This document shows positions 36,661-48,744 of a stretch of 64,000 nucleotides of DNA, in pieces; position 1 is the stretch's first letter; the number at the start of each line of letters is the position of its first letter. The notes beneath the pieces are model-generated. The model was not told the origin of the DNA. It saw only the letters and a program-made list of their open reading frames with translations, and did not search any database. Source of the stretch: Breviolum minutum Mf 1.05b.01 (taxonomy: Eukaryota > Sar > Dinophyceae > Suessiales > Symbiodiniaceae). The position numbers were made by a program, and so were the translations under genes. The stretch is from positions 1 through 64,000 of the forward strand of contig DF241711.1 in the NCBI GenBank assembly GCA_000507305.1, read 5' to 3'.

Positions 36661-37136
36661 AGACTGACATGGTGAAAGGACGTGAAAGGGATTTTGTGAT
36701 CGGATATGTTTTATGGTCATGTTTACTCGATTAACTCCATTAGACTCCTTACATGCCCAAAAAATCTCAAGAGATTATCACTTGTTCATGAGTTTTGGAA
36801 ACCTAGTTCTTGGCAATGTGATTGGACCTCTTGAGAGCAATCATCGAGATGGAAAAATATATTATAACAATATTTTAAAAGAACAAACTATCTGTCAGGC
36901 TGACACTTCTATTTGAAATAACGAGTGGAAACAAGCTTTTATCTACCGCAACAAATCTGTGGACTTGACAAGCAGAAATAGCCAAGCGGCAAAGACAAAG
37001 CTGCAAACCACAAAGACAAATCGCTCTGTTGGCAGGCCTCAAGGAGAGAGCTATGAGTTAGAATTCCTGCAGTCAGAAATCCAAACACTTTGGAGAAAAA
37101 TTAAACATCCAAGCTTGCAAACAGGATCGAGGTCCC

Positions 37137-37238
37137 AGTGGCACTGATCAAATTGTTGAGTGTGACCACGTTCGCTTCAATGGATCTTCCCATCATGTGC
37201 TGCGGCCAGCTGAATGCTTTCGACCACTGGCTGTCACG
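37137..37238 (-). CDS. PPR exon
   Basis: DSQWSKAFSWPQHMMGRSIE is helix B (SQW.KAF..P.HMM). EANVVTLNNLISAT is the next linker and helix A. The exon spans the unit boundary. Confidence 0.78.
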
Positions 37239-37552
37239 GGCAAAAGCAGCAACAACCTGGAACGATGGTTCAAAACTGTTGAAAACACACTCTTTTGTGG
37301 CTGAGCAAAGAGCTCACAAGGATTGTTGGAACGTTGCGTAAGGAAATACATTGAAAAGCTGCTATTCTTTTGAAATAAAACTGACCCATGAGTCAGCAGG
37401 TGAACTGGCTTAAAAACATAGAATATACAAATATCATACAAAGTTACAATATAAATTCTATCTCAGTTGTGGGTGGCTAGCTCTCACAGGATCTTGCAAG
37501 TGCTTCTGCAATAAATGATATCATGATTTTATGAGTGAGGTTCACTGCATCA

Positions 37553-37706
37553 GCCTGCCGTCTTCCAACCAAGAAGCGCTAGTATGGCCGACGACGCTGG
37601 GATTGACACGATGGCCACCAGTAGCACAGCAATGTGCCAAAGCCGCAGCCCATTGTGTTTCCTCTGCACAGGACTGCAAGAGGTTGTCGTACCCGATACC
37701 TGGAGG
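37553..37706 (-). CDS. PPR exon, one full unit
   Basis: YDNLLQSCAEETQWAAALAH provides helix A (NLLQSCAEE), TQW turn and AAALAH helix B. CCATGGHRVNPSVVGHTSA continues as linker and next unit start (.VNPSVV..T). The GC content of this exon is clearly above its flanks. Confidence 0.82.
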
Positions 37707-37884
37707 TCAAGGTGAACTAATATTGGAAATGTTTCAGAGTCCATAAGGAAATGTATCTTCTGATGTGTTTTCATGGCTATGTTTGTGCCAAAGGAGCATA
37801 ATTAATCTCCATGGTATCAAGTGCGATCATGGTGGGTCTGACAGCGGGATTTTGCCTTTATCCTTTTGGTTGAACTGACAGCTA

Positions 37885-38046
37885 TGACACAAATCTCCAC
37901 AGTCCCAGCTTTTGCCTGAGGCGACGATAGGACCACGTATCAACTCTGAGGTCGTGATTTGCCACTGGTTGCAAAAGAATGTGTCGGGCTGTAGCCTGCA
38001 AATTCGTTTCAGGATGCAGGGAAGCTGTCACCAGGAAGAGCCCACA
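37885..38046 (-). CDS. PPR-like exon
   Basis: NHDLRVDTWSYRRLRQKLGL fits linker plus helix A (LRVDTWSYRRL) with W-F at the next turn. It is preceded by FLVTASLHPETNLQATARHI, which may be an earlier diverged unit. Landmarks are few. Confidence 0.42.
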
Positions 38047-38133
38047 TGCTCCAGTTTTTTCTCGTTGCACGGAGCCGGTTGAAACATCTATCAAAGAACT
38101 ACGAGCGCCAGGGTTAACTCACATCATGCGGGG

Positions 38134-38236
38134 TAAAGTCACATCACCCAATGGCACGGCGCCAAAAGGGAAAAGTCACATCAACCGAAAAAAGTCACAT
38201 CAGGAACATCCTAACCCCATGGCACGGCGAGATTCA
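38134..38236 (+). repeat. interspersed short repeat AAAGTCACATCA plus ATGGCACGGCG
   Basis: The 12-mer AAAGTCACATCA occurs three times (from about 38135, 38173 and 38191). ATGGCACGGCG occurs twice (about 38151 and 38219). All are on the plus strand and interleaved. They are not simple microsatellite units and no protein motif accounts for them. Confidence 0.8.
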
Positions 38237-38458
38237 ACATCATATTGCATCAAATACAAACACCTAGAGATGGGTGGTTCAAAAAGCATCAAGATAGACA
38301 AACACCAGATACAATACATCATGTAACTGCTGTATACTGTTATATACTTGATGTAAAATTAAATGTCGAAACCCGACACGCTCCACTGAACAGTGGTTGA
38401 CAATTCTTCCGCAAAAATGCGCATGTGAAGGTTGAAGGCACATAATCAGCCACAAATC

Positions 38459-38563
38459 ACACAACCTCCGAATGAGATGAATCAAAGCCGCTACCAGGCT
38501 ATCCCTCCACTTCCACGCTAACCTTGCCAGAGGAAATCCATGAAAAATCTCCTGAGCTCCAGC
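38459..38563 (-). CDS. possible PPR-like exon
   Basis: RLAWKWRDSLVAALIHLIRR resembles a helix B with KWRDSL.AL. GAQEIFHGFPLA before it is not a clear helix A. Weak. Confidence 0.33.
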
Positions 38564-38834
38564 GTTTTGATTCTTGATCGTTGAAGGCAAAGTAACCAAC
38601 CATGCACAAATGCCATTCCCAAAGTGCTTCAGTGGATTTCCTATTTGATATGACCTTAAAATCATGTCTAAATTTGAAAATTTGTGTATCACAATGATCG
38701 ATGAAGATGAAGTTGAAAAAGGAGGACCAACCACCAGAAGTGATATCATTGTTCAAACATTATTTCAGGTGATTTGTGGTTGCAAGGTCATTCCCAACTG
38801 AATGCTACTATTGACTGAAACCATCTCAAATTCA

Positions 38835-38966
38835 GCAACCGACTTCAGGATTTCTTGGGCAAGGCTCCAAGCATTTCTGCCACTTGGCTTCCCGGTGCAA
38901 GGCACTCATGGCACCTGAGATAAACGTAGGGTCGTTGAAGCACTTGGGTATCACCGGGGATTGCTT
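38835..38966 (-). CDS. PPR exon, frame closes after it
   Basis: NDPTFISGAMSALHREAKWQ is linker, helix A and turn (TFISGAMSA...EAKWQ). KCLEPCPRNPEVGC then stop follows. Upstream codes for a hydrophobic AT-rich stretch that is probably intron. Confidence 0.74.
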
Positions 38967-39526
38967 TCCCAATACAAATATCAAAAATATCACTACTATA
39001 TCACTTATATAAATCAGGAACACTTTCAGTAAAAAGATGCAAAAAGTATGAATCAAACACTCCTGTGCTATTTCAGTGCTCCAACTCAGTCGAAATTTCA
39101 GTACGCAACATCGACGATTCCTGGGCTGTATGCCTCGGTGGTTCCGTAGATGAAATTCTCTGGGCGGGCCAGTGGGTCAAAAACAACATATACAAACATC
39201 TGATTAATATGTATATTATATAATATATAATCATTTATCATCACTAAAACCAATCAGTACAGTAATATACAGAAACCACATCTAAGCCAATCATTGGTGA
39301 CAAACAAAATTCATGTCTGATGTGAAGCAACAAAAATCAGGAAGAGAAGATGTTGCGCCGACTATTCATACAGCTTATAATCTTAAGATTTCTTTTGTAG
39401 ACAGGCTCCTTGGGCCCAATGCATACCCAACATACCCAATTCAAAGGCATGCACGTACCTTAATCCCATAATTATCTTCCTCAACGTACCCCTACCACCA
39501 CCACAACCAGCACCATTCTGCCACTC

Positions 39527-39655
39527 TTAGGCACTGTTGAAGCAAATGCCTGAAACATCGCTGCTCACATCCAACAGCTTTAGAGCCCGCTGCCATTGCC
39601 CAGCCTTGTCGCAAGCGCTCAAAGTAGTGCCGCAGGTCACCACCTGTGGCAGTAT
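39527..39655 (-). CDS. PPR exon, one full unit
   Basis: LPQVVTCG is the linker, TTLSACDKAGQWQRALKLLD an intact helix A, turn and helix B, and DVSGICFNSA the start of the next unit before TAA. Every landmark is present, and the read-through into a second FNSA suggests the stop lies in intron or marks decay of that next unit. Confidence 0.92.
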   Translation of the reverse strand: MLPQVVTCGTTLSACDKAGQWQRALKLLDVSSDVSGICFNSA

Positions 39656-40046
39656 GTGACAGTATATGGTTATGCGGCTTGCGACTATGCATTGCCTGGT
39701 GTGCCTAGCATCCGGGTCGATTCTTCAACTTGAGGCACAAAATCATGCTAGTCACTGAGTCACTGGAAACCATTTCAAGAATTATAGTTGAGACTAGTTT
39801 GAGCTCATTATCATTTACCTAAGTAGCATTCATTGGCATGGTGTTCTGCATGAATATCCATGAATCCCATCAAATGAAAGTGAAGTATGTGATACAACAC
39901 GTGATCCGAGAATGAAACCACTATGCTTGCATACATGAACATCTCCACAACATTCAAACCTTATGTATGACACTAGGCCCAGGCTCCTCAACAACCATCA
40001 TTATTGCAGGCTGCTTTCTTCTGGCACATTCCTCCTTGCCCCCCTC

Positions 40047-40169
40047 TCCCTGCGCCACATCTGGCTGGAGCTGCTGGGTTCGGAGCTGCACATGCAGCTG
40101 AAGGGCTCGGGGCCACGGATGTAGGCGCAAGCTGTTGAAGGACACAGTATCGCTCCTGGCTGATATTGT
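40047..40169 (-). CDS. PPR exon
   Basis: SDTVSFNSLRLHPWPRALQL gives linker end, SFNSL helix A start and a WPRALQL helix B with a shortened spacer. QLQPDVAQG supplies an exact LQPDV linker. About eight residues of helix A are missing relative to intact units. Confidence 0.76.
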
Positions 40170-40732
40170 GTGGTACGCAACTTGATTGTTGCAAGATTTC
40201 TGAGCTGACCTTAAATGAGTTGGCACTTCTGTAGCAAAAATATGCAAAAATACTGTTACATGCAATTTAGGTAGCTGTAGTGATGAATATGGATAGGGAC
40301 ACTGTATATATGGCAATACCAATACGCAATTAAAGTTTATGGAAGAATCTACGAAATGAACAGCGCCTATACATGCCTATACTAACCTCTGAGTGAACGT
40401 CCTCCAAAACTCAATAAGAAAACATGAGACATGGTGATGATTGTGCCGAAATGTCTCGAGAATATGCAAACTTGAGCATTAAAAATGGCTCTTGTTGCGT
40501 GTGTCCCTTGAGGCCCCAGCAACATCGCACCCTTCCATCAATCCTGGCATTTCGCCCATTGAGAGCGAAGAGAAGCTGCCTGAGTGAAGCACTCTGCTAG
40601 TGCTGCTTCCGGTGGTCTTGGGCTGTGCCTTGTCCCTTTTGGCCTGAACAATTCTAAAGGTACAAATGGCTAAAGCATTCCTCATGATAATGATGACATT
40701 CATTATTATACATGTATATAAATGTCAAGAAG

Positions 40733-40789
40733 ATGATGATAAAAAATGATGATGAACATGAAGAAGAATGAGATGATGATGATGATGAT

Positions 40790-40820
<31 letters not shown>

Positions 40821-40884
40821 AGGAGGAGGATAATGAGGATGATGGTGCTCATGGTGCTGATGCTGCCGCTGATGATGATGGTGA
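40733..40884 (+). repeat. GAT/GAG microsatellite
   Basis: GATGAT units pass into GAG units and back to GAT. It reads as poly-Met/Arg or poly-Asp/Glu on the plus strand by artefact. Confidence 0.94.
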
Positions 40885-40948
40885 AAAATTGGAGGAATGC
40901 TTGCAAGCGAAACATGATCTCACTATCCTCATTATACATATGCTCCAG

Positions 40949-41083
40949 AGAAAACCCTCCTAGACACTGTTGGGAAACAGCAATCAGCCTGAGTACTTCT
41001 ACTGACAAACCAAGTAACAATGCGTCCTTCCAATTGTGGCACTCTCGGATTGCAAGATTGCACTGATAGGTGTCGATCGCCAA
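40949..41083 (-). CDS. PPR exon
   Basis: AIDTYQCNLAIRECHNWKDA has linker (AIDTYQCN), helix A (LAIREC) and a NWKDALLL helix B with a shortened turn. VEVLRLIAVSQQC continues in helical periodicity. Confidence 0.72.
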
Positions 41084-41099
41084 TCCTCAATCACCAGGA

Positions 41100-41990
41100 A
41101 ACACATGAACCTCTTTATGTACTGTTAGCTCATTTACATAATCTTCAAAGATCAGAACCAGAAGCATCCAGAAATTAACCAAACGTCCAGAGAGGGAAAG
41201 GAAAAACACTTAACAAAGGAGGTGATGAAGAGTTGTGACTCGTTAAAGATCTGCGCTGATAACCTCACCCAACAGAGCCTGCGACATTGGTTTCATTCCG
41301 GTTGAAGTATTCTAGCTCACCCAAATCGATGAAAGTAACATGATTTCAACATCATTGTAAAGTGAAATCCCACCAGCTACCAGAACCTGCAATTTCATAT
41401 GCAATTCACTAGATATTCTTTGATTCTCGAAAAGAGAAACGACCCCACAAAAACATCAATTCATATTCGCGTCATCCTTCCTTTTGCTCAGCTTCTGCAT
41501 CGTAAAATCTTCGCAGCGCAACTCTCTTCGCGCTCCTGGATGACCAACTTCTCGGGTATGTCACAAACCTATAAGCCTCGAAGCGACCTGGTAAATCAAT
41601 TCATACTGCTTTTATAATCAACTGGCTAACCCAAATAGTTCATCAATGAAACTTTGATGGCCGAAACCATGTGGTCCCCTTGTCTTGCTGTATGACCCGC
41701 TGTTTTTCTACATCAAGGAGCTGTTGATGCAACACACATCCGCCATGGATGTTGGATTGGATACTCATTCAATTTCGCATCTTGTATTGTATTGTTCATG
41801 TTACGAGTATATCGGTATAGCTCCATGAGCTTGTCCTGTCAGGACTGTTCTAGGCGAGGGATGGTTCAACCAACCGGATTCGATTGCATCGGGATGCCCA
41901 AGACATCCCAACACCATCTCAACATCAAGATTTTCACAGATTCACCAAGCACTCCTGTTGCTTCCCACGATGCATACTCCATGTCGGATG
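41100..41990. other. no supported gene
   Basis: No clear motif. A short minus frame near 41280 reads MSQALLGEVISA, too brief to call. Confidence 0.35.
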
Positions 41991-42000
41991 ACGCAAGTCA

Positions 42001-42090
42001 AGTCCAAGCAGCAAATGCTACATTCACACCGCGCGCAGGCGCATAGAGGCGAATAGCGCAGGTGCTGCTCGCGATGACCAGGTGCAGTGA
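42001..42090 (-). CDS. PPR-like exon
   Basis: HLVIASSTCAIRLYAPARGV has a TCAIRLYA helix A-like core, then GVNVAFAAW. It is GC-rich against AT-rich flanks. No W-Q turn. Confidence 0.48.
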
Positions 42091-43046
42091 TGGAGAAAGA
42101 CAAGTTCGTACATGTTTGCTTCTCATTTTGTAGAGAAAACAAGACGTCCCGATTGGAGCTCGTTTGAATAGTTGCGACCCGAAATGCATGTTGCTACCCA
42201 CCTCAACACCTGCACATGGGCACCTTTTGCCTAAAAAGATGCAGACGTGGGACAATGAAGAGGAACAGGTGCATATTGCATTTTTATATTGAGTACTTCA
42301 TATCGAGAAAAATGCATTCAGTCAATTATTGTGCATCCCTTATGGTGCATTATCTTTGTAATTATTGGGGCAACTTCAAACAAAGGGATTTGGAAGAGAT
42401 AGCATGAGATAGCACCAATCCTAACCTTCTCGTTGTGTTCCTGATGTGTTCCTGAAATCCAAGCTCATACATACTAATGTAAATCAATATGTAGGGGCCA
42501 TGGTAGGGTTTAAGCCCACAACTTTTTCCATTCATACTATTCTCTACAACACTACCGTGGGTGTAACAGTTAAAACTTTGCTTATCCCTTGAACCTGCGG
42601 TGACAATGCGCAGGCATCAAACATGTCAGCGTTTGAGCCTCAAACAAAACACAAGTAAGAAGGCATAGCCGCAGCACGCCAAAAGAAACCACACTGCTTC
42701 CACCATGCATGAACAATGATGGCTATGACCCAACAAACGTGCCACATAAAATCCAATAAAACATTAATGATACCAATGATCTTTTAAGATTTGTTTGTGA
42801 AACTTATTTCCCTCCTCTTTCTAGTTCTGTCTTCTACAACCAGCGATCATTCCCCAGTTTACATGGGTCCTCAACTGCCCAAATATTCAACCAACACATC
42901 AACGTGTTCTTTCTTGATACTAATGTCATCTCTTTCTGGGGTGTCATCTCCTGGAACTTGTGAGTCACTCCAGGCTTTGTGTCAGTCCTATCCACTTCAT
43001 GATTGCCAAATCCAATCCCACGGTTCTGGTGTGGAGGGGTTCGTAC

Positions 43047-43127
43047 CTGCTTTCCCTTCTCCAAAGCACTGATGGTGCTGTTAAAGGTGATGATGTTTGG
43101 TGTCAATTCCTGAGCGCTTTGCAAAAC
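43047..43127 (-). CDS. PPR exon with GT donor
   Basis: TPNIITFNSTISALEKGKQ is linker and complete helix A. AAGCAG is followed by GTACGA, a strong canonical donor at 43046. The unit is cut at the turn before W, and the exon at 43501-43575 is not its continuation because it lies upstream. Confidence 0.87.
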
Positions 43128-43500
43128 AAGTGGGTTTCTGGTACAACAAGCAACGAAATAGGCATGATGTTTGCGATGTTTGCGCATGAACGCGCTGCAC
43201 AATCACTTTTTCAAGGGTTGCCTTAGCCTTACATCAAACACCTACCACTTTTACAAGATTGTCTTCTTAAACCATCTTTGGGGATGTGGTCAGCCGGCCC
43301 CAACATTTTCATTCTGAGTTGGTCAGGTGACAAGGTTGTCCAACTGAGCCTATTGGTGGACTGAAAGGATTTCCCCTGAGTTGATGATAATCATCAGTGA
43401 TTCAAGAGGGAAAGGAAAAATCCCGTCTGTTTAAACCAATCTACCAAGGAAAACGGATCATATGTTGATTCCCTGAATGGGCCCTGCAGGTCAGGGCCCA

Positions 43501-43575
43501 CACTGACCGAGTCATGTCTTTGAAGCATGCCAAGGCCATCTGCCATTGTCGTCCCTTCTCACAAGCACCTGGGTG
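43501..43575 (-). CDS. PPR exon, turn and helix B
   Basis: GACEKGRQWQMALACFKDMT is intact from the end of helix A through helix B. HP before it suggests the acceptor lies near 43575. The CT run at 43620-43639 (GA on this strand) sits just upstream. Confidence 0.87.
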
Positions 43576-43619
43576 CTTTAGGGATGGTGAGGATAATGAA
43601 GTCAAATTTGAAATATGAT

Positions 43620-43639
43620 CTCTCTCTCTCTCTCTCTCC
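43620..43639 (+). repeat. CT dinucleotide run
   Basis: About ten CT units, 45 bases upstream in minus sense of a strong PPR exon. Confidence 0.9.
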
Positions 43640-44019
43640 AGCGCCAACAGCTATTTCAATCTATACTGATATTACTGTATATGTATATATGTATGTTCAT
43701 ATCTGTTACAGTAGTCATCCTATTCTCAACTATGCCTTGTTGTCATTAGCAGAATTGCAAATAATTGCCCTGTCATGTAACATATTGCTCCGCAACGATC
43801 GCAAATTATTGAAGTTGTGATATAATACTATGGAAAATCCTGTTATATCATCATCACAATTAATCATGATAATCATCATCAGCATCACCATTGCTTGGCG
43901 ATAAGCGATACATCACCGATAGTTCAGGGCAAAACCAGCTCTTCAAGGAAAGCAGAATATGTAGAATTGGCTTCTGGAAGCATTGGGTGACCTACAAAAT
44001 ACATGTAACGCGTTTGGGA

Positions 44020-44117
44020 AAATATTTGTTGCGCTGGGATGGTAATGCTTCAATGGTCCCTGCAGTCCTTTTAGTCTGGGACCCCGTGCTGATTACGGAG
44101 CCGTACCTAAAATGCTT
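44020..44117 (-). CDS. PPR-like exon
   Basis: KHFRYGSVISTGSQTKRTAG has FRYGSVIS for helix A. AGTIEALPS could be helix B without W. The plus strand is open over the same bases (43891-44334) but with no motif. Confidence 0.4.
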
Positions 44118-45512
44118 CGATAAAGTCTCCAGTCTTAACACCATCCCGACTCCTGAACACCTACGGACTGAACCATTTCACTCCTGTGAGAAACAAGAGG
44201 CGAGAAACCATGCCACCTCTGCGGGCCTATATCCACTATGCAAACCAGTGAGCGCACCAATGTTTGCATTCTATGTGTACGTGAGTGCCGACACTAGCAA
44301 GAAAACAAACGACTTTTACAACAAGAGCCTATGAACTGGAACAACCCGAACAAGTAGGACAACCACCACAACAACAATCACTCTATCTAGCAAAAAATAA
44401 TCAAATCACTAGTAACCCACAAATCCCCTCCTCCTCATGGTGTGATTCAATTTTTTTTTGGTGCTTCAAGAGCTGTCGCTTTCGTAAGCTCCCAAGAGGC
44501 CACCCCCGGCATCGGTGGCCGCAGCTGTGCTTGCGGCATCTTCCGTGCACTGCCTCGGGGGTTTCCGGTTAAAAAAAAAACATAAAAAAACTACTTGGTT
44601 TCGGGGACCTGGGTGACGGAGGGTGAAGGGTGAAAGTGTATTTAAAGATCTGCAAAGACAGTGGATGATAAAGGATGTGAGTGGAAAGAACAAGAGCTGA
44701 AAAGTTTTTTTTTTTTCCCGATTTGCGTTGTTTGATGTTAGTGGCCTTTTGGAATGTTGGAATTTTCGATCAAGCCCAAGCCCAAAAAAGAAGTCCCAAG
44801 ACTCGGACGGTCACCACCAACTAGGGAATTTCATAGCACCATACCAATGAATTACCACTTTCATCCCTTTTCCACCCACTTTTCAAGGCACCACGAAGCT
44901 CCAACGAAAAAAATTGGATGGCCTAGTTCCATGACAACCTCTGCACACCTTGTTGGTTCCTTCCTCACCAGAATCTGAGAATTCATAGCCACCGTGTGTT
45001 TCAATCTTTTGGTGGCTGTCTTTTCAGATTCAAATAACATTTTCAGGAATCTGGATGCACAGGGATGCATTGGCACCAACACATTGTTGACTCATAGTCA
45101 TAGTGCTGAATGCATCTGCATGCCGTAGTACTACAGTACTGCTGACAAATGAATAGCGTCCCCAATTGGGATGTTAAAGGGTAAAGCATTGTTCTACCGC
45201 CAAATAGGCACACTTGGACCTACTTGGTAAGTCTTTGCTACAAGATTCCGTCAGCTCAAAAGTCTTCAACTACATGAACCTAAGACACACTAAAGATCTA
45301 AAGCAAATATCTTCTTCAGATTCTTCCCTGTTCCCATCTTTTTTCAAAAACCTTCACCTTCACCAACATCAACCGATCCGCTTGCCAAGGAACTTTTTTG
45401 CAGCACTTTCGCCTCGCAGTTCACTGGCATACCATCAAAGATTAGACTAGAAAACCGATGTCATTGGTCATTACCTTGTCATCTTGTCAAACACATGACT
45501 TCATGGGTTGAT

Positions 45513-45702
45513 TGAATGAATGAATGAATGAATGAATGAATGAACAAACGAAGGAATGAATGAGTGAAAGAAAGAACGAATTAATGAATAAATAAATCAA
45601 TGAATGAATAAAGGAAGGAAGGAAGGAATAATGTGTGCATGTCTGTGTGCATGTATGCATGTACGCATGCATGCGTGCAAGATGTGTATGCATGCGTGTA
45701 TG
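45513..45702 (+). repeat. TGAA tetranucleotide and ATGC-rich simple repeats
   Basis: Seven or more perfect GAATGAAT units decay into GAAC, GGAA and TAAA variants to about 45630. These are followed by GCATG/TGCATG alternations to about 45702. This is a compound simple-sequence block. Confidence 0.92.
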
Positions 45703-45979
45703 TGGTTTGTATGCACCTTTGACACAAATGAAAGCACATCAAATATTCAACTATGAATCATGCCGGAAGAGGTTTGCACATTCATATTGACACATATGGT
45801 CAAAATATGTCAACATCATGACAACGATCCCAAAAGTACTGTTGATCTATATACAAAATATTCCAAAAATGACGAGCTATTGCTCCAACATGGGAGCTGT
45901 ATGGAGTCGTACCATATAGTACCTACCAAATCCATCCAAATCCTAGGACTGGTTCATTTTCAGCCTCCTTCCCTTCCGT

Positions 45980-46081
45980 GCTGCCTTCCTCTCTTTCTGG
46001 CTCTTCAGCTTTTCGCTTCACCTCACAAGCAATCGCTGGGTGAAAGGCTCTTGTTGCGGGGATTCTTTCAGAAACCTCAAC
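45980..46081 (-). CDS. possible PPR-like exon
   Basis: IPATRAFHPAIACEVKRKAE resembles helix A (FHPAIACEVKRK for YNAAISACEKGK). It is followed by a Glu/Lys-rich run that does not look like helix B. A charged low-complexity tail of another protein is an alternative. Confidence 0.36.
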
Positions 46082-46337
46082 TAACCACTTCAGATTCAAA
46101 GGAGATGACACATTTCTTCAAGCACTTGGATGCTGGTCCCAACATTGCCCACAAAGGGTCAACAACAAATATATACTGCAGTTGAAAAGGATCAGCTTAC
46201 AAAGAGCTCGAGTCGATTCATTGTAGGTGCGTTGTTGCACTGTCAGTGAATTTCTTTTTCACATTGCATTGGCCATGCAAGGAGTAGAGTGTCCAGAATT
46301 GGTGCTGGCAACCGAGAGAAGTTGTTGATGACAATTG

Positions 46338-46412
46338 ACTATCCTACTTCTTCACGTTCACACTATCCTTCTTATTGCACTATCCTACTTGTACCTATGA
46401 CTATCCTACTTA
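46338..46412 (+). repeat. four-copy ACTATCCTACTT repeat
   Basis: Copies start at 46338, 46362, 46379 and 46400, one with a single change (CCTTCTT). Spacing is irregular (24, 17 and 21 bases). It is neither a perfect tandem array nor a microsatellite. Confidence 0.82.
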
Positions 46413-46966
46413 CTACGGAACATTGAAACGCCACACACCTCTTGTGTGAATGACAGCAGGGCACACAATAGCAAGACACCGGGTACATGTCGGGGAAATG
46501 TTTACTGTTAAACTGTGTTGGACCACGTTGAACATAATCAACTGGATTGTGGAGTCTCGGTTAGCTAGTCAAAACTGATCCATCCTGAACGGAAAGGCTC
46601 CAAGGACTCCAAAGAGTTACAGAAATTCATCATGATTCTCACAAGTAAATTACAATTTCATCAGCCTGAACTAAGATCAGTTTGGAACGATTCCCCATGC
46701 AAACCACTTTTCACAACGAGATTGGGTCAGGTTCCATATGGATTGCTCAAAAAAACAACTGCACCTCATGAAAGTGGGAGTTTGGAAAAGGCGGGCAGCG
46801 TTTGAAAACATCATCCAGCTCTGCAAGTTACATACAAAATTCTATAATTGGAGGGATTACAATGACTATCGTTTCACAAATCCTGAAGCATCAAAGTGAC
46901 ATAACATGACATAACCATTGCATCTATGACCTGGGTGGAACTAGCCTCTTGTGCCACATCCACACG

Positions 46967-47032
46967 TCAAGGCACCTTCACTGTAAAGCGCGGCTTGGCC
47001 TTTGCTGCAGCAGCACTGGCGCGCTCCTTCAC
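46967..47032 (-). CDS. possible 3'-terminal exon, basic Ala/Lys tail
   Basis: VKERASAAAAKAKPRFTVKV then P and TGA at 46967-46969. It is compact, GC-rich and basic, like the end of a nuclear protein. Being about 4 kb downstream of the YJU2 exons it could be that gene's C-terminus, since family members often end in a basic VVKK-like tail. The PPR-like pieces between them argue against this. Confidence 0.28.
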   Translation of the reverse strand: MKERASAAAAKAKPRFTVKVP

Positions 47033-47431
47033 CAAGCCACATGACCAATGAAAGCTCCAAAGGAGCTGTGTGGATGACAATCAGCATGCCATTCTATAAC
47101 CATGGAAATAAAACCAAACATCTTTGAAACATATCTAAAATTTGTTGCAACATCTTGTTCTTGTTATCCACAATTCGTCGCAAATCCAAACGATTAGAAT
47201 CACATTTTTTGACTGCATCTCCAGGAAAACACAAGGGACAAATCCGTACCTGTTTGGAACACAACAACGTACTTTTTCAATCCAGCACTGTTTATCTACT
47301 TCAACTATCGATTCCTACTACACTTTTCCATACTACTTACTAGCCAACCATATCAAACTAAACCCTCCCTGAACGTACGCAACAGTTGGAAAACACTTTG
47401 ACGACTTTGAATCTATAGTATAAATACAACT

Positions 47432-47533
47432 CAAATTCCAACAAACTTTGCGTAACACCGCATGCCACTCAACGCTTAAACAATTGCACCTGCACTGCCG
47501 ACAGGATTGCTGCACCGGGACCAGAACCTTGGC
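47432..47533 (-). CDS. doubtful PPR-like segment
   Basis: CRCNCLSVEWHAVLRKVCW has an EWHAVL string like helix B, preceded by a cysteine-rich stretch. Only one landmark is present. Confidence 0.25.
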
Positions 47534-47717
47534 TTTTATTTTTGAACATACCATGTGGAAAGCAAACACTGGCAGCCACAATTTGATGTATGAAGGTAAC
47601 TGTATATATTGTTCACATTTAATATATATATATATATAGACGTATGTAAAAATTGTAAAATACATCAATGATCATCAATGTAAATACACAGAATGGTTCA
47701 AGACTGATTATGCCTCA

Positions 47718-47813
47718 ATGCTGCCCATGTTCCACACTTGAAACAAGGCACGCCCGGAAGTGTTGCGAAATCGAACTTGTAATTGTAAAATTATGTGGAG
47801 CATCATTGAGGCC
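47718..47813 (-). CDS. PPR-like exon
   Basis: APHNFTITSSISQHFRACLV matches linker PHNFT and helix A TSSISQ, compare QPNVFTYSSSIS at 25735-25809. The turn lacks W. The frame ends near the GGGCAGCATTG border. Confidence 0.48.
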
Positions 47814-48507
47814 ATTGAGGCTCTGTTTTGGGACATGTTTGGTGGATGTGTGCTTGTGTCGTGATTGAAGTCTCAAGTCTACAAACGTCCACGCATTCCA
47901 TTTTCCACACAAGTCCTATGTACAACATAAACCTAGACCTGGCATATAAACGCATCTTTAATCCCACACAAGAACCACGACACAAGTGGCACAAGCCAAA
48001 AAGCTGGCGCTAGATGCTTCAGTTTTCGCCTCAACCTCCTCTTTCTGTTGTTCCTGGCATCACATAAAGTTGAACTAAAAAACTTATTAAGGTTGGTTTT
48101 GAATTCACAAACTTCATACCACACTCCCAACAATTTGGCCCGGCTGGTTGCAAAAGCTACACAAAAACATCAAAGCCACCGTAGCAACAAGTCAAATCGA
48201 GATGTGGTACGCATTTGTAGAAATACATCTGTTCTTCAAAAAGAATGTGGAAATATCCATATATTTTTGAAACATTGAAATGTCAGAATTTGTCTGAAAT
48301 CTGAGTATTTACGGTGGGCAGAAAAAAACGTCACTAAAACATCGTCACTTGCATGGAATTGTAACATGTCCATATCTTTTGGGCCTTGAAAACGGGGTTT
48401 GTCTTTTGAGGCGTTTTTCGTTTCGCTGTGGTATCGGCTGCATCTTCGTCGTCGTTTTGTCAAGTCTACCTTCGGAACATTTTTGCTGTGACCTTGCACA
48501 AGTCAAC

Positions 48508-48588
48508 GCATGAGGAATTTTCAAACCGCCATTGCCATTGACCAGCATACTTGATGATCGCAGAATTAGGTTGTCCTTTGCTTTTGCT
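48508..48588 (-). CDS. PPR-like exon
   Basis: KGQPNSAIIKYAGQWQWRFE has NSAI and AGQWQ, both exact family strings, but four residues of helix A between them are missing. The frame is open upstream through SVHTGPSDDVWKTLKAHITN, which is protein-like but unrecognised. Confidence 0.5.
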
Positions 48589-48744
48589 GGTCACACTGTT
48601 TGTAATGTGTGCCTTCAGAGTTTTCCATACATCGTCACTGGGACCAGTGTGCACACTGAAAAATTTATTGTGCAGCCTCTCCTTGCATTCCAATCCTGCT
48701 TTGGAGTGATTGACGTTCCTTTTGTTTTTCGTCGTCATTTTGCT

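Noticed and set aside
44466..44560. Minus frame DAASTAAATDAGGGLLGAYE ending in stop
   Set aside because: Ala/Gly-rich and loosely PPR-like only; not enough landmarks to list as an exon.
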